Below, piece after piece: positions 33,401-39,987 of a DNA stretch of 64,000 nucleotides. Made by a program: the position numbers and the translations under genes. The notes below the pieces were generated by a model that saw nothing but the letters and a program-made list of their open reading frames with translations, did not search any database and was not told where the DNA came from. Source of the DNA: Holothuria scabra. Its lineage: Eukaryota > Echinodermata > Holothuroidea > Aspidochirotida > Holothuriidae. Every line of letters starts with the position of its first letter. Positions within the stretch are counted from its first letter, which is position 1. The DNA lies in NCBI GenBank assembly GCA_037179385.1, contig CM074195.1, positions 10,307,787 to 10,371,786 on the forward strand, in the 5' to 3' direction.

Positions 33401-34480
33401 TATTAAGAGATAAAAGAGTGAAAACGTAGTTGCTAGTACTTTATTAATTAAAAGCTCATTAATGCAAAATAATCTGCTAACCATGTATGCTTCAATGAGT
33501 AGAAATTCTCATAATCTGGATATGTTATTGCAACTTTTATGTTTTCTTAAAGTGGCTCATTGAGTTGGTTCATGAAGTTAAACAAATTTTTGCAAAGCTG
33601 TCCACTTTTTTGTCACATATCAATGACAAATGGTCAAACTTAGACAATCCTCATGTCCAACATACAAGTTAATGTTGTATATGGCTGAATTTGGTTTTTA
33701 AAAATTGAAGACCAGACACTTTTTCAAATTATGCACAAAACTCTTACAAGTAATAACAGCTCAAAATTCAAAATTTTAACTTTTTTCCATAACAATTGGA
33801 TGTGAAACTTGACTTATCATGCAGACTGCGTGTTTGGTCTAACAGTAGAGCATCTGCCTCTCACGCGGAAGGCCTGGGTTCGCTTCCCAGGTCAAGTCAT
33901 ACCAAAGACTGTAAAAAAGGAACCTTCTGCCATTGTTGGTGATGCTTCGCATGAGCAATGGAGTAGGGAAAACAAGCCAGTGAACCACAAATGGAAAAAA
34001 GGCTGTGGCAGGCTTGACTTGAGGTTGGAAACTGGGCCATAAAACTTCCATCAAACTAACTTGACTCATCATGCTAATTACAGTATAAGCACTTCCATGT
34101 GGTACCCTTGAACACTTTCATTAACATATCGGTATCTGCTCAATAAGCCCCTTTACACAAATATGTGACCTACATTATTTCAGGCTTTTTGTAGAAATTT
34201 TTTTTTTTGTTGTCACACTTAACATCAGGACAAGTCAACATGAGGTTTAAGTCTTTACTCTAAACATGTTTTTTTTTTTTTTTATTTATAGGCCTTCATC
34301 GTGGACAACAGCAAAATCAAGTCTTGTTTTCGTCATTTGAGATGTAAGCAACAGCCTAAAAATAAGTATAAAATCATTGAGAAGGAAATATGTGAAGATA
34401 AAACCTGGCCACCAGTTGAAAGTTCAGAAATACCAAACAATAGCGTTAACCGCTCTTTGATAATTAACGAAGTAAAGTAA
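397..34480 (+). CDS. ATP13A: P5B-type ATPase, ATP13A2/3-like (5'-partial, 19 exons)
   Basis: Joined exons encode about 900 residues of a P5B P-type ATPase and end in a stop codon. In order, the translation shows the actuator domain with LVPGD and LTGES, TM3, TM4 with PPSLP, the phosphorylation site [10 protein letters not shown], the nucleotide-binding domain with [11 protein letters not shown] and KGSPE, the hinge motifs VMVTGD and [11 protein letters not shown], and TM5 to TM10. Family knowledge: ATP13A2 and ATP13A3 sit in late endosomal, lysosomal or recycling membranes and export polyamines to the cytosol using ATP; that this protein does so is inference. Human ATP13A3 is about 1,220 residues, so roughly the first 250 lie upstream of the window. 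All introns are GT-AG with phases that join in frame, except between 14837 and 17017, where one conserved exon is missing. Paralogue identity (A2 against A3/4/5) is not resolved; the pre-duplication form is likely in an invertebrate. Confidence 0.96.
1355..1607. mobile_element. TTAA-flanked MITE, family B
   Basis: Flanked by TTAA at 1351-1354 and 1608-1611. The ends are imperfect inverted repeats of about 24 bases: AGGGCCAGAGCATTGG on the left and, read from the other strand, AGGGCAAGAGCAGTTA on the right. 253 bp, no coding capacity. Confidence 0.65.
1797..2022. repeat. Long imperfect palindrome (fold-back element)
   Basis: The left arm (gggcccatttaattttgcat, then ccaagattaa and agtagcccacat) is the near reverse complement of the right arm (atgtgggct, ttaatcttgggtgcaaaaat, atgggccc). 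Almost the whole 226 bp would fold into one hairpin. Confidence 0.7.
2250..2480 (+). repeat. Dispersed repeat R1, copy 1
   Basis: Shares gaccagacac, ttttcaaatt, attcaaaattttaa and gtgg stretches in the same order with 24543-24905 and 33550-34160. Its family is unknown to me. Confidence 0.5.
2500..3100 (+). mobile_element. tRNA-derived SINE split by a TTAA element
   Basis: The head at 2500-2621 has tRNA-like boxes (ggttagagcatc, gttcgactcc) and the tail at 2985-3100 has the family's gagccacaact and aaaactccat stretches. Comparison with the intact copy at 5201-5436 shows the middle is interrupted exactly at a TTAA. Confidence 0.75.
2626..2980. mobile_element. TTAA-flanked MITE, family C, nested in SINE
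   Basis: Ends are CCCTTTACCGTTGT on the left (2730) and ACAACGGTAAAGGG on the right (2980), with TTAA on both sides (2726-2729, 2981-2984). The left end is present twice, at 2626 (also after TTAA 2622-2625) and at 2730, each running on to ggggcatatttg and gcctcg. The inner unit is 251 bp and CpG-rich compared with its surroundings. Confidence 0.75.
3158..3289 (+). CDS. ATP13A: ATP13A exon: actuator domain core
   Basis: Flanked by tttacag and GTAAGC. Encodes [14 protein letters not shown], then IIL, then [15 protein letters not shown] and NESMLTG are hallmarks of the actuator (dephosphorylation) domain. The exon begins and ends in phase 1, and the final G is completed by the next exon to give LTGES. 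Confidence 0.95.
3527..3720 (+). repeat. Dispersed repeat R2, copy 1
   Basis: Contains gtgatggtctgatt, gttgtacactgaattgtatc and gaatatgagggttt in the same order as 17268-17420. About 150 bp, no coding capacity seen. Confidence 0.6.
4034..4210 (+). CDS. ATP13A: ATP13A exon: TGES loop and actuator end
   Basis: Acceptor ccttcag ends at 4033 and donor GTAGGC starts at 4211. Encodes the rest of [15 protein letters not shown], a P5B-typical Pro-rich segment, and [14 protein letters not shown]. The Glu of TGES is the dephosphorylation residue of P-type ATPases. The frame is open upstream of the acceptor for about 180 bases, but the homology and the AG place the start here. Confidence 0.95.
4232..4550. 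mobile_element. Probable TTAA-type MITE beside a donor site
   Basis: Starts after TTAA 4228-4231 with CCCTTTC and ends GAAGGGG before TTGA, so the right target copy has changed. It begins only 18 bases after the exon end at 4210. Contains two gcagcgaaacc motifs (near 4480 and 4524); the region 49730-50000 in GNB1 looks related. Confidence 0.4.
4780..5200 (+). mobile_element. Cluster of three degenerate SINE copies
   Basis: tRNA-like heads recur near 4783 (tggttagagcatcc), 4945 (agagcatccaactctc) and 5093 (gccaagtggttagg). Each is followed by a decayed version of the body seen at 5201-5436. They lie head to tail. Confidence 0.6.
5201..5436 (+). mobile_element. tRNA-derived SINE, intact copy
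   Basis: Box A-like tggtcaagtggttagagc, box B-like gtttgactcc, then the family body (gcataagcaatggagtagg, agccagtgagccacaactgg) and tail (cataaaactccat). About 236 bp, same length as the copy at 33823-34058. Confidence 0.8.
5583..5693 (+). CDS. ATP13A: ATP13A exon: linker to TM3
   Basis: Flanked by catacag and GTAAGT. Encodes [20 protein letters not shown] followed by [17 protein letters not shown], the GFxTxKGxLVRSIL motif that connects the actuator domain to TM3 in P5B ATPases, and the first half of TM3. Phase 1 at both ends. Confidence 0.95.
5960..6335. mobile_element. MITE with hairpin core, family D copy 1
   Basis: Ends are rough inverted repeats (ccctacaatgaatt left; gaattcgttgtagtg right). 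The core at 6090-6165 is a hairpin: acaaacagcttttat and ataaaagctgtctgt. Related to 25337-25770 by caatgaat, gaaatggaggaga and ttgttgtagtgt. Confidence 0.55.
6417..6463 (+). CDS. ATP13A: ATP13A exon: rest of TM3
   Basis: A 47-bp exon between ttttcag and GTATGT. Encodes [16 protein letters not shown], the rest of TM3 and the short loop to TM4. It aligns without gap to the corresponding stretch of human ATP13A3 (GFIYTIINSIL...). Ends in phase 0. Confidence 0.9.
6879..7067 (+). CDS. ATP13A: ATP13A exon: TM4 and phospho-Asp
   Basis: Flanked by ctttaaag and GTTAGT; 63 codons. Encodes [20 protein letters not shown] (TM4 with the P5B-type PPxLP unwound segment), then [20 protein letters not shown] and FDK. 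The Asp of FDK is the one phosphorylated by ATP; the TGT of DKTGT is on the next exon. The usual P5B motif is PPALP; here Ala is Ser. Confidence 0.97.
7392..7472 (+). repeat. 27-bp tandem repeat, three copies
   Basis: Three identical units of 27 bases (gtatttgataaccaaatcag followed by tatccga) starting at 7392, 7419 and 7446. The period is a multiple of three so frames stay open, but nothing suggests coding. Confidence 0.95.
7840..7900. repeat. TG-rich microsatellite
   Basis: Interrupted gt/gtat runs. A shorter (gt) run followed by an 11-base G tract lies at 8170-8200. Confidence 0.85.
7915..8168 (-). mobile_element. CpG-rich relative of TTAA MITE family C
   Basis: Contains tagctacccgaaaattc at about 7994-8010, the exact reverse complement of gaattttcgggtagcta in the family C element near 2872. 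It also shares a gctcgcg/cctcgc-rich composition. Ends not defined. Confidence 0.45.
8721..8927 (+). CDS. ATP13A: ATP13A exon: TGTLTEDG and N-domain start
   Basis: Flanked by tttttaatag and GTATGT; 69 codons. Encodes [20 protein letters not shown], then [20 protein letters not shown] and [12 protein letters not shown]. Completes the DKTGT motif and enters the nucleotide-binding domain; the CHSL and [10 protein letters not shown] stretches are P5B signatures. Confidence 0.97.
8928..12630 (+). other. Large ATP13A intron with unidentified CpG-richer block
   Basis: Between the TGTLTEDG exon and the next exon. The part from about 9720 to 12540 is richer in CpG than other introns and shows CA-rich runs (10057-10100) and a tandem repeat (12218-12312). 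Similar short stretches occur near 9838 (accacaatggacatgaca) and 12505 (accacaataatggacatg). This suggests an inserted element, but I see no protein domain or clear termini. Confidence 0.4.
12218..12312. repeat. 21-bp tandem repeat, about 4.5 copies
   Basis: Units of ctacttaatattactattag plus one base start at 12218, 12239, 12260, 12281 and 12302. Confidence 0.95.
12631..12738 (+). CDS. ATP13A: ATP13A exon: variable N-domain segment
   Basis: Flanked by gttactgcag and GTAAGT; 36 codons, phase 0 at both ends. Encodes [20 protein letters not shown], then [16 protein letters not shown]. This part of the nucleotide-binding domain is poorly conserved; TxVRPK matches human ATP13A3 (TVVRPPKQ). Supported by position, phase and that motif. 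Confidence 0.85.
14070..14262. repeat. 21-bp satellite-like repeat, about 9 copies
   Basis: Variants of catatgtagaagatatatat a. Because 21 is divisible by three, both strands have open frames that read as a YVEDIYT-like seven-residue repeat; this is a by-product of the repeat. Confidence 0.9.
14380..14612. mobile_element. TTAA-type MITE, family A (left end lost)
   Basis: Shares ttctcaattggcacagctctt, the taaactgag stretch and the terminus tttggcc before TTAA (14613-14616) with the other family A copies. The left inverted repeat is missing. Confidence 0.65.
14684..14837 (+). CDS. ATP13A: ATP13A exon: N-domain KGSPE
   Basis: Flanked by tacccacag and GTAGGT. Encodes [20 protein letters not shown], then [20 protein letters not shown] and [10 protein letters not shown]. 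QFPFSSxLQRMSV and KGxPE are nucleotide-binding domain signatures. Ends in phase 1, which cannot join the next recognised exon in frame. Confidence 0.96.
15462..15776. mobile_element. hAT-like MITE
   Basis: Starts CAGTGGCAATGC and ends GGCTCTGTCACTG, an imperfect inverted repeat of the CAGTGGC type. Flanks agtatgta and agtatgct agree at six of eight bases, consistent with an 8-bp target duplication. Confidence 0.6.
16326..16462. repeat. 46-bp tandem repeat, three copies
   Basis: Units start near 16326, 16371 and 16417 (tcctttcttaagcaaatcca, then ctttttcactgacacccagt). The last two are identical; the first differs at a few positions. Confidence 0.95.
17017..17141 (+). CDS. ATP13A: ATP13A exon: P-domain start to hinge
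   Basis: Flanked by cttctgcag and GTAGGG. Encodes [20 protein letters not shown] and [14 protein letters not shown]. The first base completes a codon begun in an exon not found, so the preceding exon must end in phase 2. Joining directly from 14837 would shift frame and reach a stop after seven codons. Confidence 0.95.
17142..18516 (+). other. ATP13A intron
   Basis: Contains dispersed repeat R2 (17268-17425). The remainder shows no exon or element I can name. Confidence 0.6.
17268..17425 (+). repeat. Dispersed repeat R2, copy 2
   Basis: Second copy of the element at 3527-3720, with shared gttgtacactgaattgtatc and gaatatgagggttt. Lies in the intron after the VMVTG exon. Confidence 0.6.
18517..18689 (+). 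CDS. ATP13A: ATP13A exon: TGD hinge and after
   Basis: Flanked by ttattacag and GTAAGT. Encodes [20 protein letters not shown], then [17 protein letters not shown] and a hydrophilic tail. Completes the TGD motif. The DNMLTAxSVAR stretch is characteristic of P5B ATPases. Ends in phase 0. Confidence 0.96.
18700..18972. repeat. 17-bp tandem repeat (tgactatttatttgtaa)
   Basis: Units of the tgactatttatttg type occur at 18706-18738 and 18900-18970 and continue at 19541-19575 on the other side of a TTAA element, which therefore inserted into the array. Confidence 0.75.
18974..19534. mobile_element. TTAA-flanked MITE, family E
   Basis: TTAA at 18970-18973 and 19535-19538. Termini AAGAAGGGTTTAAGG and, from the other strand, AGGGAAGGTTTAAGCC are inverted repeats. 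561 bp, no coding capacity; both flanks are tgactattt-type tandem repeat, so the pre-insertion site is recognisable. Confidence 0.7.
21278..21285. promoter_or_regulatory. CRE (TGACGTCA), copy 1
   Basis: Full palindromic CREB/ATF consensus in the first duplicated unit, 14 bases before a GC-type ccacgccca box. Sequence match only; function not shown. Confidence 0.35.
21433..21440. promoter_or_regulatory. CRE (TGACGTCA), copy 2
   Basis: Second copy, exactly 155 bases after the first. In this unit a cacgtg E-box also arises downstream (near 21502), absent from copy 1. Confidence 0.35.
22200..22311. repeat. 61-bp tandem duplication
   Basis: gctaaaattagccttaggaa onward at 22200 and gctaaaattagccttaagaa onward at 22261; both run through caaaattgaaacctc. 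Confidence 0.9.
22553..22666 (+). CDS. ATP13A: ATP13A exon: P-domain middle
   Basis: Flanked by cccttttacag and GTAGTG; 38 codons, phase 0 at both ends. Encodes [20 protein letters not shown], then [18 protein letters not shown]. Corresponds to the [20 protein letters not shown] stretch of human ATP13A3. Confidence 0.92.
22920..23133 (-). mobile_element. tRNA-derived SINE, minus orientation
   Basis: Reverse complement of the family: tail side cttttttccaattgtgactc near 22970, head side gagttgaactccagacctcc and cacttgaccatgcag near 23078-23130. Confidence 0.75.
23182..23261 (+). CDS. ATP13A: ATP13A exon: FARMSPDQK
   Basis: Flanked by tctttgtag and GTGAGA. Encodes [20 protein letters not shown] plus EAFQDM. 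VFARMxPxQK is the P-domain motif found in nearly all P-type ATPases. Ends in phase 2. Confidence 0.96.
23635..23884 (+). CDS. ATP13A: ATP13A exon: [10 protein letters not shown] and TM5
   Basis: Flanked by ttctacag and GTAAGT. Encodes [20 protein letters not shown], a [15 protein letters not shown] stretch, and [20 protein letters not shown]. Contains the Mg-coordinating GDGxND motif and TM5. The longest and most conserved exon in the window. Confidence 0.98.
24386..24458 (+). CDS. ATP13A: ATP13A exon: TM6
   Basis: Flanked by atcaacag and GTGAGT. Encodes [20 protein letters not shown] plus VAIL, matching SNLGDFQFLFIDLAI of human ATP13A3, that is the TM5-TM6 loop and TM6. Ends in phase 1. Confidence 0.95.
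24543..24905 (+). repeat. Dispersed repeat R1, copy 2
   Basis: Contains gctcattgagttggttcatg, tgacaaatggtcaa, gaccagacactttttcaaat and gaaacttgacttg in the same order as 33550-34160. It lies directly after the TM6 exon. Confidence 0.7.
25023..25195. mobile_element. Short hAT-like MITE
   Basis: Right end cctggctatgccactg reads CAGTGGCATAGCCAGG on the other strand; left end CAATAGCATAGTCAGG is the degraded partner. The inside is polypurine with a G tract. The flanking 8-mers agree only at four positions, so the target duplication is not supported. Confidence 0.45.
25337..25770. mobile_element. MITE with TIRs, family D copy 2
   Basis: Left terminus AGCTGTGGTCACACTACAA and right terminus TTGTAGTGTGACCAGAGCT form an inverted repeat; ctgatcggattc follows inside. 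434 bp without coding capacity. Target duplication unclear (TTA or similar). Confidence 0.65.
27505..27655 (+). CDS. ATP13A: ATP13A exon: TM7
   Basis: Flanked by tatttcag and GTAAGT. Encodes [20 protein letters not shown], then [20 protein letters not shown] and [10 protein letters not shown]. QRPPGxL before TM7 is conserved in ATP13A2 and ATP13A3. Ends in phase 2. Confidence 0.95.
28569..28741 (+). CDS. ATP13A: ATP13A exon: lumenal loop and TM8
   Basis: Flanked by ggtttcag and GTGAGT. Encodes [12 protein letters not shown], a short lumenal loop, then [20 protein letters not shown] and [11 protein letters not shown]. The TVVFxxSSFQYxILAxAxSKGxPxR motif is diagnostic for P5B ATPases. Confidence 0.96.
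28810..28984 (+). mobile_element. tRNA-derived SINE with target duplication
   Basis: Head tttggtgtagcggtagagca, body gccagtgagccacaactgg, tail catctaactaac. Flanked by cagatgaacgga (28791) and cagatgaacaga (28985), an 11 of 12 match that looks like a target duplication. Confidence 0.75.
29076..29357. mobile_element. TTAA-type MITE, family A (decayed right end)
   Basis: Begins after TTAA 29072-29075 with AGGGCTGATCCTCTCACCCC and runs through aataaactgaggttgtgtct. The right terminus is degraded. Confidence 0.7.
29745..29999. mobile_element. TTAA-type MITE, family A (truncated left)
   Basis: ttctcaattggcacagctct at the left and a decayed terminus ending near TTAA 29999-30002 at the right. Contains the aataaactagg stretch of the family. 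Confidence 0.55.
30424..30612 (-). mobile_element. tRNA-derived SINE, minus orientation
   Basis: tttccaattgtagctcattg at the tail side, cctactccattgcctatgct in the body and agaagtcaaactcctgaacc plus cataaccatgcag at the head side, all reverse complements of the family. Confidence 0.75.
31945..32129 (+). CDS. ATP13A: ATP13A exon: TM9 and TM10
   Basis: Flanked by ggtttcag and GTATGT. Encodes [20 protein letters not shown] and [20 protein letters not shown], the last two membrane helices with a short loop between. Ends in phase 0. Confidence 0.94.
33550..34160 (+). repeat. Dispersed repeat R1, copy 3, split by a SINE
   Basis: Same order of motifs as 24543-24905 (ggctcattgagttggttcat, gaccagacactttttcaaat). 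It continues after the SINE with atgctaattacagtataagc. Confidence 0.75.
33823..34058 (+). mobile_element. tRNA-derived SINE with 16-bp target duplication
   Basis: Head gtctaacagtagagcatctg and gggttcgcttccc resemble a Val or Glu tRNA; body ggaaccttctgccattg, gcaatggagtagggaaaaca. Direct repeats acttgacttatcatgc (33807-33822) and acttgactcatcatgc (34059-34074) differ at one base and mark the insertion. Confidence 0.9.
34292..34480 (+). CDS. ATP13A: ATP13A terminal exon with stop
   Basis: Acceptor tttatag after a long T tract; stop TAA at 34478-34480. Encodes [20 protein letters not shown], then a basic and acidic tail with [20 protein letters not shown]. The xxPWPP/EWPP-like motif close to the C-terminus is seen in ATP13A2 (QPWPPLP) and ATP13A3 (PEWPPKP), so the tail is genuine. 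Confidence 0.95.
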   Translation, partial: AFIVDNSKIKSCFRHLRCKQQPKNKYKIIEKEICEDKTWPPVESSEIPNNSVNRSLIINEVK

Positions 34481-35616
34481 TCCATTATAAGTGCAACGTT
34501 AAAAATTAAAGCTCAAAGTACATGTTTTATAACTGCAACTCTATTCAGAAGTGAAACTAGTAATTAGTATACTAATATATTTTCCCCTGACTGCCAGCTC
34601 AAAGAGGTCAATATTTGAGGTCATATCTCATGTGTTGGCTTTAAAATATTATTTTTTATCATAGGTTTTTGAGTTGGTGGACTCTAGGGATAGGGACGAT
34701 TTCTGGTCCTAGCTCTGATTTAAAATGGCTGACAGAAGTTTTAGATAGATTTGCAGAAATAGGAAAAGATTTTAGAACTGGTTTCTGTAATTATTTATTT
34801 TTTTTTTACGTATATATTATTGTCAATTTAGCTCTGTAACAAAAAAGGCCTATGGCCAAAGAAATTTAGTCAAATCAGAAAAACAGAGCATAATATTTTT
34901 ATGGCTTCTAAAGCTCAGACAAGGAACAGATCTCCTTAAAATGGAACAGTTTACAAGCATGCCATAGAGCTCATTAAACACCATGTAGTAGTGATGGATA
35001 TCTCAAGGAGAAAAATTTTGTTCTTACAGCTTAAATGTTAGGCTAAATGGTGAGAATCTAGACATTTTTGAGGTGAAGGTCTGGGCAACCTTTTAGCCAC
35101 AAGTTGTGCATAGGTAGTATCTCCATGGCTTCTCTTTAACAGTCTCTATGGCTTACATACATTACCTTACATCTGGTGCCGTCAAATGACATCGTCACTT
35201 CGTCAATACACTCAAATTTTATGAGGGCAGTTGCTTTGAAATCTCTTAGTTATTTTGCTTTTTGATTGGTTAAGGTATTAACCTGGATATTCTTAACCCC
35301 CCAGGAAACAAAACTTGATGCTCTTAAACGTATGTACATTAAAAACAAAAAACATGTTTATTCATTAAAGCTAGAGATAAAATTGATTTTTTTTTGAAAT
35401 GCAGATATTTGAAAGTATACATTAAATTAACTTATTATTCATTTCAGTGCCTAAATTTTTATTACAATATGTACTCATATTCAGGCTTTGGAGACAGGGT
35501 GGCCATTCATCCAGCTTTATGCCTGACAATCCCTCTTTCAAGCAAGCTGTTCGCTTCTCTGCTTTTTGGCTGAGATCATGTGTAGTATCTGTTCTTTTCA
35601 TCCAGTCTAGAATAAA
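34481..35616 (+). other. ATP13A: Probable 3' UTR of ATP13A
   Basis: Non-coding sequence after the stop codon. An ATTAAA lies at 34505-34510, only 25 bases after the stop, and an AATAAA at 35611-35616. The real cleavage site cannot be decided from sequence. The second signal falls inside a probable hAT-like insertion beginning at 35495. Confidence 0.4.
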
Positions 35617-36584
35617 GCCATACATGACAGACCAGTAATGTAAATGGACTGAGGACCATGAGGTCGGTCATGTATTGTCCTTCCATGGAAGTAATAGCTG
35701 CTTCAGGAAGCAGTTACAGTTTGGTTTCGGTGAAGGGCCCTTTGCCAGAGGGTAGAGAGGACTTTAGAAAAAGCTGTTCTCTGTTTGGGTTCACTTTCAT
35801 CCACATGTTTAATCTTCCTCTATTCTGTCTTCAGAGATGATTACATTTTCATACACAGCATCCCAATTTCTCAAAATTGGAATAGATCTGACTTGGTTTG
35901 TGAAACCAAACATTTCCTGTCATGCCAGGGCTGAAATTTGGCACTTGTCTGTTTATTCATGACTGGTAAAAATTGCATTGGACAGCTACTTCCCCTCTAG
36001 AGGTTGTCCTATCAACAAGTAGATTTAATTTGCAACTGACTGACTAGTTCCTATATCAGCAAGAAAACATGTTATAGAAGGTTACAGCCCTATGTTCCCA
36101 CACCCCTCAATTTCAACAAGTCCATTACATTCCAACACAGGCTTTGTTCCAACCCCCCCCCCACCCCCCATGTTCCGACAACTCAATTGTAGGTGAGTAT
36201 AGAGTTTGTCCAAACCTAGGATGTCAGAATATAGGGCAGTCACCATCGTAGAATTCTCTTTAGATCCAGAAGCAGGATTGACACAATGGTATGGACTACC
36301 ATTCTTCATTGAAACATTGATGGAAATTCATAAACATAGAATAAAAAATAGATTCATGTTTATCTAAGGCAGAGACATCAACGACAATTGCTCTTCTATC
36401 CTTTTTCATTTTAAGAAAATTTTTTTGGGACAACTTCAATTTGGAACCAACTTGTCCGATGGACAACCTGAATATTTTATTAAAAATCAGGCCTGCATGC
36501 TACATGCCAACCCATGATGGCACTTTTGTATTGGTAGTAGTGGAGGTTATCCTCCATTTCTGTTATTGGGGACTGGCCACCCTA
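35495..36584. mobile_element. Probable hAT-like element
   Basis: Termini CAGGGTGGCCA at the left and TGGCCACCCTA at the right are inverted repeats. Flanks ctttggaga and ctttgagag suggest a target duplication with one indel. About 1.09 kb, no transposase domain seen. Confidence 0.5.
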
Positions 36585-38392
36585 CTTTGAGAGTAAATCG
36601 CTCTTGATCTTTATGTGGGAGACAGGGAAATGTGTCTCCACTCGATTGAACCTCTAAGGTGCAATATTTACCATTTTCATTAAAACTTGTTTAGAAAAAA
36701 ATCGGGAAAAAAAACAGAAAAAACTTTAAATTCAGGGCAATGGAGACCAAAGTAGAATTATTCCTCTAAACTTTATTTATGAAGCACTTCTAAAGTGTCA
36801 ATTCGTTTACTCATAGCTTTGGTTTACATCCAGCACTGAATATTAAATATCATTGTTTGGGTTGGGTTAGGACATTAGCTGTGCACTGCTAACAATCATT
36901 AAACAGAGTGTGGTTGATTGGCTGGTCATTGTATGACATTTCAGTGCAGATATTACAGGATTGATGTGTCTATCTTATGCAGTAGCATGACAATAGGGCT
37001 ATATCCGTCTTATGTAGGGAACTGGGTTTATGCCAGAACCCCCAAAAAATGTTTAGGGTTTATTTTGAAAAGTGTCAAAATGAAGGAATAGATATGAATA
37101 AATTATCCAAATCTTCATAAACTTACTCTAGGTCAATAGGTCACAAATTTCATATATTTGCTAGAGGCAACCTAGTCTTTTATCATTATTTCTTGAGAAA
37201 CCTTAGCACCGAGAGGATATATCAAAATAATTAACTGCTATTATATATGTACTGCCTTTGCCACAAAGATAAAATCTGTAGCATAGATTATATAACACTA
37301 TGAATGGTATGAATATCCTTTGCTGTAGAAAATTTTTAACAAGCATGACTTGTAGTTGTTGGTATTATGAAATTGTGGTTGAGGTATAATACAGTGTGAA
37401 ACAAGTGCTTTTTAAAGCACATATAATTGTAAGTGTTATCTGTTGCATTTTTAACTTTAAAGTGGGAATTTTACCTAGTACCTGTCCCTTTTTGATCCAG
37501 TTTGGAGGTGGTAGAGCCGTGCCAGGTTGGAAAATGCTGAATTTTGAGCATTCTTAGATTTATTTATTGTAGCTTTTCCAAATGTTCAATATTGCTTGTC
37601 TTTAAAACCATCCCTTGTAATTAAAGCAAGCTGTCTCAAAAATAGCGAGACTATTGGGAAAATGTTTCACTGACTGAAGGTCTGGTTTCAGAATTATCAC
37701 TCAGCAAATGTGATGTAAACTGGTAATTCCTAAATTTGGACAATTCTCCCTAACATTGCAAATCTGATTTCAATAACAGATCTTTCTACAAGCATAAGAA
37801 ATGCACTTTCAAAAGAGGTAAGATGGCTTTGTTTCATTACAAAGCTTTAGAAATTTTTTAATGGATATTGAAACCATAAAAAGAGGAAGGACAAAAAAAC
37901 ATTTAAAACAAGTTTTTCAATTATTTTCTTTCTACCTGTAGCTTTTAGTAAGTGTGAATAATACAAAGAACAGCATATCTATTTTCCCATTGTCTTCCTT
38001 TGTACTAAAAAGCTTTGTTGAATGTAATTGATTTTAAGGAAATCTAGAGCTGAAATTTTTGTGCCTTGTGATATTTTCCTCTTTGTGAGTTAAGATTTTA
38101 GAGAATTGTTATCAGTGTTTTGTGAAGGTATTGAAAATATGATGATAAAGGTGAAATTACAATTGGTCAGCATAATTTCTGTTTCTCAGGTCATTTATAT
38201 GTTGGTGTTCTTTGGTGTACCCCTTAGGGGCAGAGTCATCTAACTGGGGGTCATGGCCAAGTAACTTATGTATTTCCTTTGCCCACTTGCCCTTACTGGC
38301 TGGAGAGATAAATGGCTCTCTCTGTGAACCTTTATCTCTGTTGCCTTAGTTTTCCTTTTGCTGTGTTTAGAAGTGCAACCTTGGGGAAAATT

Positions 38393-38412
38393 GGGGGGGG
38401 GGGGGGGGGGGG
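38393..38412 (+). repeat. Run of 20 G
   Basis: Uninterrupted G tract. Shorter G or C tracts lie near 8189, 16787, 25146, 33366, 36153 and 42658. Confidence 0.95.
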
Positions 38413-39987
38413 TTGCTCTTGGAGAGGTGACCACCATAGTGGGTAAACTAGGCTGCATGCAGAGATGGAAGATCAAATGATTGTACATGGGAATGCACCT
38501 TTAGACTTGGTTAAACATTTAGAGACAATTTCTTGGTTGAAAGTTTGCTAATGATGGTTAATACCTAAAATTTTATAGGTCCAAAGTTTAACTTTGTCGT
38601 AATGTCAGTATGCTCTTTAACCCTATCCGGGTTCTGCTCCAGTTTGTGAATAAACTACAGGAATATTTTCCTATGACAAATTGGGGCAACCTTCACAATT
38701 TTGTAATGAAATCTAAAGTTTCCAGCTGCAGGTTAAAGTAGGGGTGAGGAAGATTGTATCCCATCAGTCTTAGGACACAAAATAGTGATACTAAACCTAC
38801 AACTAGAAGCAAATGTGAGTGGTGATGAAATAGCAGTGGATTGGAGAAATTGAAAGAGTGAACAGTGTTGTGCTATTGATTTAGTAATTGGACTTTGTTA
38901 TTTAGTGCCTGGATCCCTCACCAGGGGCCACATGTTACAGAACTGAGGTTGACATGTATTGTTGATTTTGAGTTGATGAATCATAAACAGACCTATCTAT
39001 CGCTTCATAAATCAACATATCGGCAAATCTTAATGCTGTGATACAAGCGATCTACAGAAACAATACAGGTATCTTTGGAATGCTGCATGTTTCATTGTTG
39101 TGGCCATGTCATGAATACAGATACTTGCAGTTCCTATTTCTGTAGACACCTGTACCATGGGGAAGGGCGAGAGCATCTTATTTTTGGGCATGGTGCTTTG
39201 CTCTGTCTGGCTCAGTTCAGAAAAAATATGCATGAGGAATTCTTACCCTATTAGATATTTCACCTGAGTCCCCACCAAAAGGGAGGTTTGGTGGGGTAAT
39301 TAAATTTTACCCGACTTCCTGCTTAACTCATTCAAGCAAACTCTAAGAAACTACACGGTTGATAAGAGGCAGCTAGAGGAAGATGTGAACAAAGGCTGAA
39401 TAATACCAACCAGATGTGCCACTGTTTGCAAGGTGTGAAAGGCAAGCAGTAGGGCAATTTCTTATCTGGTTTTTGTTGACCTTCGTTCACTCAAGCAAAA
39501 AGGTGTGGACAGGGTTTTTATAGGCAGGGAAATTCAACATGTGCTTTTGCATGTGTCCATCATCCATGGAGAATATGCCGAAACTTGAGATATTTAATAA
39601 CTTAGATACTATGAACTTTATTTTTCCAATTATTAACTCATACCCAGATACTTGAACACTAACAAATGACTTATCTTGTCTGTCATATATGGTCCACTCA
39701 CAAATTAAAAGGAAAGGTTGTGCTTAACTTGCACCATTATGTGATGCAACAAACCAGATCACTATTATCATTAAAACCATTATGTCACTCCAATTAACCC
39801 ACTCATATAGGTCCTACTTAACAGTTTTTTCTCTTCAAATTTTTGTACAACACAGCTACTTTATTTAGTGTTGCACAGATGTAGCTAGCCAAATTTGAGT
39901 CCTGGGTAATCATCTGATCTGGGAAAAGCACCTCACCCCACCCCATGGTATCTGCCCCATTTTTCAGCCATTAATTTTTCATTTTAA

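Larger units (their letters stand above)
32130..34291 (+). other. Last ATP13A intron
   Basis: Apart from the R1 repeat with nested SINE I see no exon. A C-tract (near 33367) and long T tracts (34199-34209, 34270-34283) are present; the last belongs to the acceptor of the final exon. Confidence 0.6.

Noticed and set aside
33823..33900. Possible tRNA gene (Val or Glu-like)
   Set aside because: It lacks a clean cloverleaf acceptor stem and is the head of a SINE with body, tail and target duplication.
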